A stretch of DNA of 7,776 nucleotides from Microcaldota archaeon (lineage in GTDB: Archaea; Micrarchaeota; Micrarchaeia; Micrarchaeales; CABMGC01). Each line of letters opens with the position of its first letter. Position 1 is the first letter of the stretch. The stretch is taken from the NCBI GenBank assembly GCA_027328265.1, contig DAHVVD010000064.1, positions 1-7,776 of the forward strand, given 5' to 3'. The notes beneath the pieces are model-generated. The model saw only the letters and a list, made by a program, of their open reading frames with translations, made no database searches and was not told the DNA's origin. This document shows positions 6,997 through 7,776 of the stretch, piece by piece. The translations under genes and the position numbers were made by a program.

Positions 6997-7000
6997 TGAT
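6996..7000 (+). promoter_or_regulatory. ribosome binding site of the second TadC-like gene
   Basis: GTGAT matches the 3' half of the archaeal Shine-Dalgarno GGTGAT and lies 3 bases before ATG 7004. Its first base is the last base of the preceding TAG stop (6994-6996), consistent with translational coupling of the two membrane proteins. Confidence 0.45.
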
Positions 7001-7003
7001 ATT

Positions 7004-7776
7004 ATGGCTATAAGTTTCGAGAGGCTTGTATCGAGGAGTGTCGTGAGGTTCATCTCCGAGGAGCTAGACCTCTCCGGAGTCAGGATGAGCGTCGAGAGGT
7101 TCCTCAGGATAGCTATCTTCGGCTTCTTCGCCATCTTCATTGGCTCGAGCGCCTTTCTGAGCCTCTACTTCAAGTTCAATCTAGGCCTTTCAGTAGTCGC
7201 AGGCATTGGAATAGGCGCGTTCTACATCTTCGCGTTTTACGCAATGCTCGAGTATTACATAGAGAAGAGAAAGAACTTCATGGAGGGCATACTTCCAGAC
7301 TATATTCAACTGACTGCTGCGAACATGAGGAGCGGCATCTCGCTAGACAAGGCGATGATCACCTCCGCGAGGCCTGAGTTCGGCTACTTCACAGAGGACA
7401 TAATTCTTATGGATAAGCAGATCTACTCGGGTGAGAGCATGCAGACTGCCCTCATAAATCTCGGTACGCGGTACAGGTCGAGGCAGCTCCAGCACACGGT
7501 TAGGATGATGGCTGAGTCCATAAGGTATGGAGGAAGCATGAACGATCTCCTGAAGCAGATAGCCAAAGACATGAGGAACCAGATAATAATGCAGAAGGAG
7601 ATCTCTGGCCAGCTTTTCCTCTACACGATATTCATAACCTTCGCGGTCCTGATAGGCGGACCCACTCTCTACGCGCTTACTTCAAAGATGATAGCTGTTA
7701 CAGATACTATCTGGGCTGGGATATTGAGAAGCAATCCGACTGGACTGCCATCCGCAGGCGTAGCATTCCTGAAGCC
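7004..7776 (+). CDS. second TadC-like membrane platform protein (T2SSF domain), truncated by window end
   Basis: Second platform component of the same appendage, probably pairing with the upstream TadC-like protein as TadB/TadC pairs do. The visible 257 codons start MAISFERLVSRSVV. After a soluble N-terminus of about 34 residues come hydrophobic helices at about 35-55 and 61-80. The cytoplasmic T2SSF core follows, with the characteristic ILPDYIQLTAANMRSGISLDKA (split here as ILPDYIQLTA, 96-105, and ANMRSGISLDKA, 106-117) and IRYGGSMNDLLKQIAKDM near 173-190. A third helix is at about 203-225. It lacks the long extension of its neighbour, so the two are diverged paralogues rather than a recent duplication. 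At least one more C-terminal membrane helix is expected beyond base 7776. The start ATG 7004 follows the previous stop by 7 bases. Confidence 0.93.
   Translation, partial: MAISFERLVSRSVVRFISEELDLSGVRMSVERFLRIAIFGFFAIFIGSSAFLSLYFKFNLGLSVVAGIGIGAFYIFAFYAMLEYYIEKRKNFMEGILPDYIQLTAANMRSGISLDKAMITSARPEFGYFTEDIILMDKQIYSGESMQTALINLGTRYRSRQLQHTVRMMAESIRYGGSMNDLLKQIAKDMRNQIIMQKEISGQLFLYTIFITFAVLIGGPTLYALTSKMIAVTDTIWAGILRSNPTGLPSAGVAFLK

Overview
The window looks like part of an archaeal chromosome. Evidence: an archaeal/eukaryal-type ATP-dependent DNA ligase; an archaeal-type secretion/pilus ATPase followed by two TadC-like membrane proteins; AT-rich TATA-like elements upstream of genes; very short apparent leaders; TTG starts; and codon use dominated by AGG/AGA (Arg) and ATA (Ile). 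A small-genome DPANN lineage such as Micrarchaeota would fit, but that is a guess from style, not from a marker gene.

Layout. Bases 1-404 hold no convincing complete gene. A 45-codon reading frame runs off the left edge on the minus strand. A competing plus-strand frame is open from 2 to 265 apart from one TGA. Two small inverted repeats lie near 171-214. Bases 405-2189 (minus) encode a full-length DNA ligase with all nucleotidyltransferase motifs. A 75-base divergent spacer (2190-2264) carries an AT-rich TATA-like core that could serve both directions.

From 2265 to the right edge, five plus-strand genes lie close together: a 399-aa protein with a possible N-terminal winged helix and long coiled coils; a secretion ATPase of the TadA/VirB11/FlaI type; a 232-aa charged protein of unknown function that starts inside the ATPase stop codon; a 424-aa TadC-like membrane protein with an unusual N-terminal extension; and a second TadC-like protein cut by the window end.

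How the genes work together. ATPase plus two TadC-like platform proteins is the core motor of an archaeal type IV pilus or Tad-like surface appendage. No pilin, prepilin peptidase or archaellum accessory gene is visible here. The two unknown soluble proteins are tightly linked to the motor genes and are the best candidates for lineage-specific regulators or motor partners. The ligase is divergent and probably functionally unrelated.
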